A DNA stretch of 64,000 nt from NCBI GenBank assembly GCA_013397865.1, contig VZTI01003366.1, positions 562,460-626,459 of the forward strand, in the 5' to 3' direction. Made by a program: the position numbers and the translations under genes. Source of the DNA: Struthidea cinerea. Its lineage: Eukaryota > Chordata > Aves > Passeriformes > Corcoracidae. The notes under the pieces are model-generated. The model did no database searches and was not told the origin of the DNA. It worked only from the letters and a program-made list of their open reading frames with translations. Shown piece by piece: positions 24,601 to 36,000 of the stretch; position 1 is the stretch's first letter, and the number at the start of each line of letters is the position of its first letter.

Positions 24601-26914
24601 GTCCACATTGCTTTGTCATCTTGTTGATTCCTCTCCTGTCTCACATCCAAGCTGACTTCTTTCACTTCCTAGACTCCTCAAATCACATGCTAGGACAGAG
24701 AGGTTAATTCCAGTCAACCAGCTCCAACCACAAATGAGAGCCAAAACCAGCCTCCTTATACATGTTCCATATTCACAGCCATGTGTCATCTCTTGTCCAT
24801 GGCTTCAGGCTCTCTCTGTCAGGCACTCCCCTCATCCTGAATTCACACAGTATTTCCTACAGAAAGAATCACAATAAAATACAGCGACTGTCACTTCCCA
24901 GGTCTCACATACTCAGCTGGTTTGGTCTACTAACCTTTGCTCTATCGTAGGATGCTCAAAACCCTACCTCAGTCATACAAACTTTCACTAGCTTGGATGG
25001 CTTCCTGCATCCATCCTTGTACATAAATGCTGGGAGCAATTCAGAGACACGATGGTTTGTATGTGCTCACAGAAAAGGCCCCAAATATCCCCTCTGCTTA
25101 TTCAAGTGCTTGTCCCAGACACAAGACCTGCCTTAAAGGATGAAAGCAGCATCAGCAACAGAGCTGCAGTTTTTGGTGTGATGGTGAAGTCAGAAACGCA
25201 ATCGCACTCTGCTCACACAGTACCTTTGAGAAGTCCTCCAAGAGCATTCTCTGACAGGCTCGCTCATATGGGTCTGAAGGCATCAGCTTCTTCTCTGGAA
25301 ATGCTTCATCCAAATACTCACAAGTGATTGGGGAGTCAGAGATCAGCTGGCCCTTGCTGGTCTCCAGAACAGGAACCAGCCCAGCATGGTTCTTCTCAAA
25401 GTACCAGTCAGGTTTGTTCTTCAGATTGATATTGATTACTTCATAGCTAAAAGAGCAAAAGAAACAAGACCCAGACAGGCTCAGTTCTGCTCCAGTCCAC
25501 CCCATACCATGGTGAAACACAGTCACCTTAACAGTTCAGTACTTGTGGGGCTCAACCCTCAAGCCCTGTACTCCCTTTTTCTTTGAAGTTGTTTGCAGGA
25601 CTAATCCTTTGACACAGAATTACTGCCATACTTTGCTGGAGAAAGCAAGCATGGACTTGAAATGAGCTGTTTGCAGACTGTATACATGTCTTTTATTAGT
25701 TTAACAAGCACCCAACTACCAGGCTAAAAACAGAGATCAGAACTCAGCACACATATCACATTTGAGTTCAGGGGCAGTCTAAGAAAGAATCAGTTGATTG
25801 CAAATGAGCTATGTCCCAGTTAAGAAATGCACCTGAACCTTAACCTGCCCTTACACCAAAAAATAAATCAGTAGAGCATCCTACCTACTTATCTTCCCAA
25901 CCCATGGCCTCACATGGAACAGGTGTTTATGGTAAAGGGAAATAGCTATTGATAAAAAAAAAGATACACGGGAAATAGGTCTATATTAACAAACCATAAG
26001 AAACAAAATTAACTAACTCAACTCTCATCTTACTATCAAGAGACCTGTTAGCATTCCCTATTCCAACATGAACTCCCAGCCCTGTGTTGGTTAACAAACT
26101 GCTGGCAGGCCTTGGACTTGGGAGTATCAGAAAAAGATGAAAAAATGGTCACTTTTAATTTGTAAACTGAGGTGGACATTAGACCTCATTGAAGAATGCT
26201 GAAATGACATGGTTATCTTGAAAAAGAAACAAACACTGAATTTCATTAACTTGCTAGAGCACAAGAACAACACAATGTTATAGGAACACAGCACATTTCC
26301 TCTTTTCAAAAGGCCATTCACTCCCTATTGTGTTTTGCTGGGCAGTGATACAACAGAAACACGGAATATTCAAAGCTTCCAGAATTTTCATGGCCACTCA
26401 CATCAAAACCAAACAAAAGTATGTTATGTCTCTACTCACATTTACCCAGGACAAGCTATGACAGGCAAGAATTATAAAAGAAAATCAGCTTGGGGTTTTT
26501 ACTTTGGGCCTTTATGCAGCTGATTTCATACACAGCCTACTTATTCAAGCTTTAGAGCAAAATCACTCACAGAAACCTCTTCTCGATCAGTTCGGTCAGG
26601 GATATTTAATTTAGGAAAGAAAGGAAGCCTAGCCCGCCGCTGGCTCCGTGCGGGCCCTGGGGTGCGGGGAGGTGCGGCGGGGCCGCGCAGAGCTCACCTG
26701 ATGCCCTTGGCGCGGAGAACCAGGCGTGTCCGCTGCGCGTAGGGGCAGAAGCGCATGCTGTAGAGCCGGACCAGCCCCGCGGGCACGGGCCCGGGCGCCG
26801 CGCTGCCTGGGGAAGAGAAGAGGGGCTGTCACCGCCTGCACTCACCGCCCGCCCCCGCTGTGCAGCCCCGCCGCGCTTACCCTTGCCCAGGCTGCGGGAG
26901 TGATCGCCCGACAT
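21502..26914 (-). CDS. GSTO1: Glutathione S-transferase omega-1, complete six-exon gene
   Basis: Joined coding exons, minus strand: 26914-26881, 26806-26698, 25446-25224, 24230-24129, 22023-21917, 21655-21502. All introns are GT-AG and every phase closes, giving 242 residues (human 241). Omega GSTs are cytosolic thiol transferases that use glutathione for dehydroascorbate and methylated-arsenic reduction and for deglutathionylation. Order along the protein: N-terminal extension MSGDHSRSLGKGS; thioredoxin-like domain with catalytic Cys32 in SMRFCPYAQRTR; glutathione-site signature GLVPVLE and ITCEYLDE; helical C-terminal domain with DYMIWPWFERLE; C-terminus SPEACDYGL. Cysteine rather than Tyr/Ser at the active site separates omega from other GST classes. 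The gene is divergent from CFAP43 and converges on ITPRIP. Confidence 0.97.
21917..22023 (-). CDS. GSTO1: GSTO1 coding exon 5
   Basis: It encodes residues 157-191 plus two bases, including FFGGDSVSMVDYMIWPWFER, the most conserved stretch of the omega helical domain. The acceptor is cttcacag and the donor aaaga|gtgagt. Confidence 0.96.
24129..24230 (-). CDS. GSTO1: GSTO1 coding exon 4
   Basis: It encodes 34 residues (123-156), phase 0 on both sides, covering the first part of the helical domain up to AEKFGKLEE. This is the most divergent exon compared with human and is one residue longer. The acceptor is ttgtatag and the donor gaagag|gtgaga. Confidence 0.93.
25224..25446 (-). CDS. GSTO1: GSTO1 coding exon 3
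   Basis: It encodes residues 48-122, from YEVININLKNKPDWYF to MLLEDFSK, completing the thioredoxin-like domain with the GLVPVLE cis-proline loop and CEYLDE. The junction codon with exon 2 reads Ser, where human has Arg. The acceptor is ttttag and the donor tcaaag|gtactg. Confidence 0.97.
26698..26806 (-). CDS. GSTO1: GSTO1 coding exon 2 (catalytic cysteine)
   Basis: It encodes residues 12-47, including the active-site motif SMRFCPYAQRTR with Cys32. It enters after a cttccccag acceptor and leaves at atcag|gtgagc with two bases of codon 48. It is very GC-rich compared with the later exons. Confidence 0.96.
26881..26914 (-). CDS. GSTO1: GSTO1 coding exon 1
   Basis: It encodes residues 1-11 and the first base of codon 12 (MSGDHSRSLGK). 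The donor is aagg|gtaagc. The ATG is chosen because the N-terminus MSG..SRSLGKGS matches the mammalian protein. The exon lies in the CpG-rich segment. Confidence 0.95.
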
Positions 26915-27080
26915 CTCGGCACGACGCGACGGGTTCCGACCTGTGACTGCGATCCGCGACGGCCCCTCCGCGCCGGCCTGCCCCACCCTGCCCCGGCGCC
27001 GCCCGCCGGGGGGACGGCGTCCGGCCCCGCCTCTCTCCCTGCCTCCCTTCCTCCCTCTGGGCCCGGCGCAGCGCTGCTGC

Positions 27081-29387
27081 CTCTGCTGACCGGGAGAGCT
27101 TGGCCGGTGGTCACTGCCTGAGCTGACCGCCCTGCCTACCCAGCTGGGACAGGCACTGCTCTCGATGCTCTTCCTCTCTTCGTTCACAAATAACAGCACA
27201 ACCACTTCTGGCACTCCCGTCGGAACAGCTGAACCCACGGCTGAACTCCACCCCACGGGCCAGGCATATTTATAAGCAGTGCCTCCATCAGCTGGTGAGG
27301 CATCAGGTTCCCCTCAGTACCTCCTCCTGCATCACCTACCACCCTCCAAAACCCGATCCAACTCCACTCTGAGGGTAACAAGAAGGGTTTCTCTCTCCTG
27401 CAGCTGTTCTGCTTTGTGACGAAAACCCCAAAGAAGAGACAACAACCCAACAGACAAGTGGGCACAGTAAAAGTTAAATCTGACTTAATTACTACCGTGC
27501 AGTCATAAAGGGATTCATGCCTGCCTCTGCAAACAGGATCTTTGTGGGAGCATCAGTGCATGCATAGAGCAAAATAAAGAACCCAAGTACAGATTGAATT
27601 CTTCTCTGTCCCTTTGCTCCCTCTTCACTTGAGATTACGGCCCTTCCTTGTACCAGCTTTCCTTGGAGTATAATAATGGAAATGGAAGTGCTTTCCTCTT
27701 AATGAGTTTCACACATTGACACAGTGTCCAAGTTGATCTCTGACCACAGAGGTGAAGTGATTCCCTTCCGTGGCTCCACGCACCAGTCTTCAGGTTGGAG
27801 CTGTACGTTAACAGGAAACGGCACGTTTGTAGGGACCAGTGGGCTGGCACAGCTCTTGCCAAAGGGAGGGAAAATTCCGGCCTTCCTGGGAATGCACGTT
27901 TCTCAGTCAAAGCCCCAAGGCTAACAGAGCGTTCGCCAGTCTCATCAGTGGATCTGTGCTTCCACAGGGGGCAAGTTCTGTCTGTGGATAACTTTTGGTT
28001 TTGTCACTGGAGTTGGGCCTCAGACACCATATCACAACGACCAGTATTTTCTGTGGTGATCTCACTAGCAAATAAACACCAAGATGGTCACTAGTAATAT
28101 AACCATGGCCTTGACACCATTATCCATTGGAACGGAGGAACATGATTTTTGTTGAGTCACTGCTGCTTGATTATGTATATATTAAGCAGGTCAGCAGAGA
28201 AAGGGAGTGGTAATTTGTTGCACAACTCTGCCATGCCCTAGGCAAGCAGAACCTGTACACAAGGTGTTCTTTGCCAATAAAATAATTTCTCCTGCCATAA
28301 AAAAACAAACAACTGTGTTAGAGGACATAGTCCTCATTCCTCTAAGTACCTGTCCTTAGGAAAGATTGAGCAAAATTTTGGGGTGATGAAAACAGAGAAA
28401 ATTAATTTGAAATTTCTCATAGCAATTATGAAACACACAGGCAGTCTGCTGACTCACAGCCTGGAGACAGGCATATAGGAACTCAAACCAACATCACAAG
28501 ACCCACATGCTACAATAGGCCCTCAGAAATACCAAAGAAAATAAACCCACTTCCTCATTCTCTCCTGGTGTTGCCTGGCACGCAGAGCGCCTGTGGAGAC
28601 AAGAGGTAAGGAATGGGCTTGTCCTTCTGCCTCTGAACAGGAATGCCACTCTCCATCATTGCTCTCTAGCCCTGTGAGTGTACACCAGTACTGCACAACT
28701 GCACACTGCCACTGTGCAGGGAAGTAACAACAAGCGAACACAAGCAGGACACCATAAATAACAATCCTCCCTTTAGGAAAGAAAATCTATCTTTTGAACA
28801 CTTGGAGGTTCCTACTGTGTTACCAGGCTAAAAGCCTCAAGTACAAAGGAAAAGGCTGCAGCTGTACTTTCTTTTCTTTCCCAGGGAAAACTTCTCCTCA
28901 GCTTACTCTGAAGCTTCAGGAGCTTTATTGTACGCAATCCAGTAACAACATTTGTACCTTATAGAACTAAAGAATCATCAGATTTGGAGGAGACATTCAA
29001 GATCATCAAGCCCAACAGTCACTCCTAGACTGTATCACTCAGCACCAAATCCGGACCCCTCCTCAACAGCTTTATGGATGGTGACTCCAGAAAGACACAA
29101 GAGGCAACAGGAAAATAGGTACAGCTATACTGGTAAGAGATGAGCAGGTGACACTGGACCAGGTGCATGGCCACACAGGGTGACCCAGAGACAGAACCCG
29201 TAGTCTCTCCCATAAGGCTGCTGCACTCCTACACTTGATTCAAGGCCTGCTTCCTAGACACAGCAGCAATGATTACCCAGGTTAAAGGCCACAGATACCA
29301 GCGGCTCACGGTCAGAACCACCCCGTTTTATCAACAACAAGCACCTCAACAACACCCCTCACGCGGCCCACTGCGCCCGATGGAAGG
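27081..29387. other. GSTO1-CFAP43 divergent intergenic region
   Basis: The 2.7 kb between the two start codons has no supported gene. It holds a CR1 fragment at 28962-29100 and ends in a second CpG-rich block at the CFAP43 promoter. Because the two GC-rich blocks are about 2.3 kb apart, they look like separate promoters rather than one shared bidirectional promoter. Confidence 0.6.
28962..29100 (-). mobile_element. CR1 LINE fragment
   Basis: It starts with the inverted CR1 tail region (agaatcatcagatttggagg) followed by aagatcatcaagcccaac, the typical reverse complement of the CR1 3' end. It is degraded and short. Confidence 0.75.
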
Positions 29388-29515
29388 CCTTTAAATACCC
29401 ACCCCGGCTCATTGATTGGCTAGCGCAGAGGCGCGGGCCAATCAGCTGCGTGCTCCGAGCCCGGCCAATGGCGGGTGCCGTTGCTGTTGCCAGGCCTCGG
29501 GGGCTCCGCGGCGGC
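29388..29515 (+). promoter_or_regulatory. CFAP43: CFAP43 promoter with three CCAAT boxes
   Basis: Three NF-Y-type CCAAT boxes lie within 55 bp: ATTGG at 29415-29419, CCAAT at 29438-29442 and CCAAT at 29465-29469, spaced 23 and 27 bp apart. A GTTGCC at 29486-29491 matches an RFX X-box half-site, a factor family that drives ciliary genes. A TTTAAATA stretch lies at 29390-29397. The block sits in CpG-rich DNA directly upstream of the CFAP43 start. Factor binding is inference. Confidence 0.55.
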
Positions 29516-29590
29516 GGGGCCCGGCACGGCGGGGCCCGGCACGGCGGGAGCCGGCACGGGGGGAGCCGGCACGGGGGGAGCCGGCATGGA
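29516..29590. repeat. GC-rich 15-bp minisatellite containing the CFAP43 start codon
   Basis: Five 15-bp units run head to tail: two of ggggcccggcacggc, two of gggagccggcacggg and a final gggagccggcatgga. The period is exact. In the last unit CAC is CAT, which creates the ATG used by CFAP43 at 29586. Because 15 is a multiple of 3, copy-number change would keep the reading frames through the array. Confidence 0.9.
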
Positions 29591-29629
29591 GGGACCCTTC
29601 CGCGCTGCGGAGGCCGCGCTGGAAGTGAG
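29586..29629 (+). CDS. CFAP43: CFAP43 coding exon 1
   Basis: It encodes MEGPFRAAEAALEV plus two bases. The gaagtgag|gtgggg donor is chosen over gaa|gtgagg because only the former gives the phase that reads SWVQGF into exon 2, matching human VRWVQGF. The frame also stays open upstream through the minisatellite without an ATG. Confidence 0.85.
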
Positions 29630-30040
29630 GTGGGGGCGGCCGGCACAGCCCCACACGCTTCTGAGGCCGGGTGGGGTGCGCGGTGTCCTGCGCTGTGCTC
29701 AGCCCGCGGCGGCTCTGTGAATAGGGCTGTCAGACAGGGAGAGGAAGGGAGGCTGCCCTGTCGGGATCTGTCAGGACAGCGCGGGGGGAGAGGGAAAGAA
29801 GCATTTGCGCGGGCACAGATCACAGGATCACAGATCGGTCGGGTTCAAGGGACCACAGTGGGTCATATGGTCCAACCTCCCTGCTCAGGCAGGGTCATCC
29901 CAGAGCGTGGTGCTTGGGATTACATCCAGACAGTTTTGGAATAGCTCCAGTGAGGGAGACTCCACAGCTTCTCTGGGAAACCTGTTCCAGTGCGTGGTCA
30001 CTCGCACAGTAAAGACGTTTTCTTTCTTTCTTTCTATCTT

Positions 30041-30075
<35 letters not shown>

Positions 30076-33000
30076 GTCTGTCTGTCTGTCTATCTACTTT
30101 TATACATAACAGCCTGAACCCTTGTCCCTTTAGGATGTATAAGAATGATAAATTGCACTGTCACCCCATTAACGTATCCCTGCATACACTTTTTCTAGAT
30201 TTCATTTTACCTCCACAAACAGAAGTTAGAAATACTTCATTTCCACTAATTCAGAGCTAGTGTTGGAGAAAAGCACAGAGCTAGTCTTGTAAACAGGTTC
30301 AGAGAGGTCTCATGTGCCATGGCACCCCATACAACCTGTTCTTGTACGAAGGACGGCCCACAAAAACAGTATCAGCTGAAATGTCTCCTCTGTTGCAGTG
30401 GCTTTCAGTTCATCTCCACAAGCACATTGTCAGTGCTCCCACTCCTCTCTGGCTCCACTTGACTCCTATGTAGCAAAAGAAACCAAGAGCAGAAACTCTT
30501 CAGAAAAGATAATGGGAAGTTACTGCTAGACATAAATTTATCTCAAGACTAGTGATTTTAAAGTGTTTCTAAGTATGAGAGTGCTGAGGCTGTAGTATCA
30601 TCTTCTCCTAAGAGTACAAAGGATCAGCAGCTGAGCTGATTTTATGACTGACTGAGTTTGTGAAAGGAGTGTAAAAATGTGTCTGGTCATTGCAGAGAAC
30701 AAAGATCTCTCCCAGTCAAATTCTCTGATTTGGAAAAAGAGCAGAGATGGGATGTTTCTGAATGATAATTGAAAGAGAAGATGCTAGCAGCAGTGTTGTA
30801 CACAGAGGGTGTCTGTTTCCTGCCATGGTACCAGCAGGCTAAACTGGCATCCTGGCTTAGTAGTAAATGCAAATCCCTTTGGTAAGACAACCCTGATGTT
30901 TGTCCCTACACTTTTTGAAAAGTAAAAACATCTGCAAGCAGTTATTAATTTCTTGGCATGTTGTAAGTTCATAAGCAGGGTCCTCTTAAGTTACTTATTT
31001 CAGTCCTTGTGTAACACATCCTGTTTACATTCCAGAGTTTTACCACGTTAAAGTACTGGAGTCTTTAAAGCAGAACAGTCCTCCTGGTTTGCTTCATATA
31101 AACAGAAGCTATGCCTTTATATTTTTTATTTTATGTGTATGAGATGAACTATGAAAGTGCAAAAAGGTTAAGTAAACACCATTGGGTCCCAAGTGTGGAT
31201 TGTACCCATGCACTTCTTTCAAATAAAGTTATACTATTTGCTGAGATATATGAGTACAAAACCAGAGCCTATGAACTTGGCTGACTTTATTTTTAGTGAA
31301 AACAGAAAGAAATAGAAGCATCTCTTCATGTTCTTATGTCAGTCCTTTGTGCTCCAGCAGTGTAAGTTTGATCATATGTTTTTGGAAGCACTGAACTAGT
31401 GACTCATATTACCAGATCTCAGTTATTGTGATTTTGTAACATGGGTATGAGGATGAATCTAACAAATCCCAAGCATCAGTTCAGTAGAAATTAGGCTACA
31501 ACATTCCCTTTTGCACAGTGTTTTGAGAAATGTGTGTCTTTGATTAATGTTTTAACATTCAGTTGCTCTATTTTCAGTTGGGTTCAAGGATTCTCAAACA
31601 AGAACTTCGGCTTTATCAACAATCAAACTGTTTGCTATCCTTGTGGTAATTACATCCTCTTCCTGGACATCACAACAAAGAAGACAAGAGCACTGCAGTG
31701 TCAGACTGGCCAGGTGGGAGCCTTTGCAGCAAATGCCAGCAGTCAAGTGCTGGCCTTTTCCGACCGGAAGCTCAATCCCATCATACACATCTACACTTTT
31801 CCAGAACTGAGTAAACTGACAGAATTAAAAGGTAGCGATGTGGTAACCCTCATCATCAGCATTTCATTAAAACAATGCTTTAATGATCCAGTTTCTGAGG
31901 TTGTTTTTTTTTTTTTATAAGACTTGAAAAACAGTGTGACAGGGAACTGTCTCATGATGAGATTCATGGAAAGCAGTGGAAGGAATTTTCCACTGCACTA
32001 CTATTACTTAGGTTCAAGCTAGGGAGGAATATGACCATACATAATGAAGCTAATTTAAAAGGAAAAGAAAAGGAGTTAAATGGAATTAGTTTTAGGAAAA
32101 CGTAGTCAGAATAAGCAACAAAATCATACTGCAGTAGACTCCCAAGCAAACTGCTGAAAGCCAGATGAGAAATTCAGGATGTGAGACGGATGAGGGTTCT
32201 TGCAGTTAAACTTTGGAGTCCAGGATCTAATGTATGTTTTTGCCTGCTTCATGTAATTTCTCTCCGTAGCTAAGTTGCTTACCCTATTCACATTTCAGTT
32301 CCCTTGCCATTTAAATAAAGATCATGCTACTTGCATTTTTCATGTATATGAATAAAATTATGACTGCAAAGGATTTCATGGGACTTGGGGAAAAATGCTT
32401 TACAATTTCAAGGTATTATTGAAAAAAAAATGAAAAAATTCCAAGCAGTGATACATAGGGAACATTTTTATGATCAAATCAAAAGAATAATCTGCAGGAA
32501 AGCAAAGAAATCAAGGGCCTGGAGAATATTTAAAGAGTTAAACTGGATATAAAGGAAGTGAGAAGAGTATCTGTGGTACTATAAAATAAAGTCTGGGACA
32601 ATCAAAGACCATGTTCTTTGTTTTTACATTTCAGGTGATGTTCAGCTGGACTACACCTTAATTGCATTTAGTTTCACAGGCCCATATCTGGCCAGTTACT
32701 CTTCGATCCCAGAATTTGTTCTTTCAGTATGGTAAGAGTAAAAAAAAAAAAATTCTCTCTTTTTTTTCCCTGATTGATCATTGTCTGCAAACTTTCTGTA
32801 CCAAAACTGCTGTTTATTTTCTGGTATTAATAGACACCAGTCAAATTGGCTGTTAGCTGTACCAAAGTTATCTTCTACCGTCTTCCAAATTTTGTTTTTT
32901 GGAATAATTCCAGAGCCTTCAGCATCAGTTAATTTTCTATTCACTGTTGGAAGTTGAGCCCATGCTGTTTGTGGAAAAAAAGTTGCCTGCTGAAAAGAGG

Positions 33001-36000
33001 AAAAAGGTTCTAAAGCCGATTTGCACTGGTTTGTCCCCCTGGACTGTTCAGTGGTCCTCTTAATTATTTTTGCTTGATCTTAGTTCTGGCTTATAATTTT
33101 GCTCAGTGATTACACTAACTTGGATCACTGGGTTAGATCATAATTTTCTGTTCATTGACGTGAAAAATATAATGCAGTGCAGATACAGAAAGGTAGAATA
33201 TTTAATATTTTAATTGTACTGTAAAATACAGTCCTGCTCTTGCCTCCATTGCCAGCGAGCTCCCATTGACTGTGGAGTCTGAGCACTTCAAAATAAATGA
33301 GGAGGGAGAAGGGCAAGCAAGGACATACGAGGAATAGTCAGTATAGTCTCAATTTAATGATGATCTTTTCTTCTATGATTATAAGTGAAGTTGCAGAAAC
33401 TCCTGGAATTTCACAATTTAGTAATGAGAGTAGATACTATTACAGATGCCTCTTCTTTATCCCTTCTGAAGAAGAATAAAGTTTTCTGTGAGCTCTGTTC
33501 ATACACATTAGTTCAAGAAAGATGTCTGTGTATATCACACTGGAAACCAACAAAGCCTCACTGGCCTGACGGCTGACACACTTGTCACAGCAGAAGTAAC
33601 ACACATGGTCCAGTGTGTTCATTGTGTGCTCTTAAACAAAAATGCTCCATCCTGAAAGACTTCTCTAGATTATTCTTAAAACCAGAAATACCTAGAAATG
33701 TTAAAATGCTTTATAGTAGTAGCAATTTCCAAAGCCAAACAATTTTAACCAGTTTGAATCAGCATGCTACACAACTATCAGCAGCTAATTGTCATAAAAA
33801 CCCATCATAAGTCACAAAGAATTTAGTAACAAAATACAATTACATTAGAATATTAAGCTTAGAATTTATAATAGTTTGAACAGAGGTGTGTGAATTTACT
33901 GTTAAATCAGGACCTTCATTTTTGTGATTGGATTATATTGTTCATTCATTGACAGAAATCTCAGTGTTGAGCATTAGATGTCATGACTATATGACAATTG
34001 CACAGCCCCAGTACTTTAAGTAGCTAGTTTAGAATCAGAGGTATAAGAGGTGTTTTGAAAGATGTCAGTCTCAAAATAAAAGACCTTGTGGATATCTAAA
34101 AGCTACCTTTCATCTGAGATATTTTATCCCTAATCTTTATTTTTTTCTGTTCAAAGGAGAAGCTTTATGCCAGATTCCTTTTCAGATACATGTTTCACCA
34201 TAGTTTCAGATCTTAGTAAATTATCTACTATAAAACCCAGTTGGCATTACCTGGTAGATATGAGACAAGAACACGCTGACAGATCTTTAGGAAGAAAGAT
34301 ACACTGATATCTTTAAAAGTGAGAATTAGAGTTTATAGCTTCCTGTAATTTTTAATGACGGCTACTGCATATGTATGAATAATTCCCATTTTTTGCATAT
34401 GTCATAAATGTTAACCATTATTTGCTTTGTGATTATTTCTGTGAGTGAATTTATTACAGCCAGACTAAGGGATTATACTGAATCCATTTACAGTAGTGTA
34501 TGCATTTTAGATTTGTCCTCTCAGCAATAATGACAAATACTAAAGCTATAAATGTTATTTAGATTAACAGTCAGATAGATTGTCCAATAAATTAAGCAAC
34601 AGTTCTAAGCATTTTCTTCAAATAATGTTAATCAGTTCTTGGATAGCATCTAAAAATGCAAATACCATCAAATATTACTCTGAATATTGAAAAATATGCA
34701 AATTATATGAGGAGAACATAAAATAGGTTATACTGGACAAACGAAAAGTCAGCGGAAAGCAGATTCCCAGGCTTCTGTCAGCTGTACATAACAGCCCCAC
34801 ACAAACTCTGCCCAAGTTAGTTAATGCAGCCGTAGCTTGTATGTCTGCATTCACAACACAATTACTGTATTACCTAGGTAATTAATCCATAGATAATCAT
34901 AGGCTGACTGTGATTTGTTTCCTTGTTATAATACCTTCCAGGTGCAAGCATTACAGTCATTATGTTACAGATTGGAAAAGCAAGGCTGGGGTGCTGAAGA
35001 GTTAATTGTTTGGGCCCATTTGAGTAGTCATTGATGGAGCTAATGAAAAAAAAATCCATTTCTCATGGCCATTGGTCTTTTCACAAAAGAGAGTGCATGA
35101 TAATGTTTCTAAAATGTCAGTTATTCAATCATTTTCTAGCAGTAATAATTTTATGTGTGGCTAATTCACCACATCCTTTTCATTCTCAAGAGGACCTAAC
35201 TTGTTTGACAGCAGAAATTTTTTGTCAGTGACAAAGTATTTGTTTTCCAGACTGGATCTTGAACATCAGTCATAATCACATCCAGATCTTTGGCTCCAAT
35301 GTTTTTTACTTGTTTACTGAATTTGATTTTCTTTTACTCTCTTTAATGAAGGAATTGGCAAGAAAATATGCTCCTGTGCAGTGAGTCTCAGCCAGGGCTA
35401 ACAGGGACCTCTCTGAGTTTTAACCCTATGAATTGGCAGCAGCTGTGTTTTGTTGCTGAGAGCTCCGTTACCATCTGGCACGTTGAAAGGTGTAAGGAGG
35501 AGCATCACCTTACAAGACAGTGAGTGGAACACCCCTCAGGCTAAGGGCAAAATCTACAAGTGTATTTTAATAACAAAGACTAACAACACACATCTATTTG
35601 CAAAGGATTTAGTCCCACGTACTTCACCTAGCAATTGCAGTCAGTGATTGCTAAATCACAACCACTGTAAATCTGTCTAGTCAATCAAGTGACTTAAATT
35701 TATGATTTCATTTCTCAGTACTCACATGACCAGATTATGCACACCATGAAGCTAATACTAATCAGTTGCTTTGGCAGCCCCAATCAAAAGCTGTGTGACT
35801 GCATTAAGGTAGTGCCTGGACTGCTTTTCTGTAAGTGACTACATTGAGCATTGCTTTTGTAGCTATGAAACCATCAAATTTGGATCAATTTGTTCCTAGT
35901 AAGCATAGTTAAATATCTTGTTGTAATCACAAATTGTACCAAAAGCAGTATCAGTTTTCTATGTGATTTCTAGCTTGTGTGGCTAATTGACAGGTCCAGA

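Larger units (their letters stand above)
26620..27080. promoter_or_regulatory. GSTO1: CpG-rich GSTO1 promoter and first exons
   Basis: GC content and CpG density rise sharply over this stretch compared with the flanking AT-rich DNA. It covers GSTO1 exons 1 and 2 and roughly 170 bp upstream of the ATG, with GC-box-like ccccgcc motifs. This fits a TATA-less CpG-island promoter. The transcription start is not visible from sequence alone. Confidence 0.75.

Noticed and set aside
26606..27256. 216-codon minus-strand frame around GSTO1 exons 1-2
   Set aside because: It reads through the GSTO1 promoter, exon 1, intron 1 and, out of frame, exon 2. The spliced GSTO1 model explains the conserved residues.
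29359..29823. Long open frames in several phases on both strands at the CFAP43 5' end
   Set aside because: They are produced by the GC-rich repeat, whose 15-bp period lacks stops in all frames.
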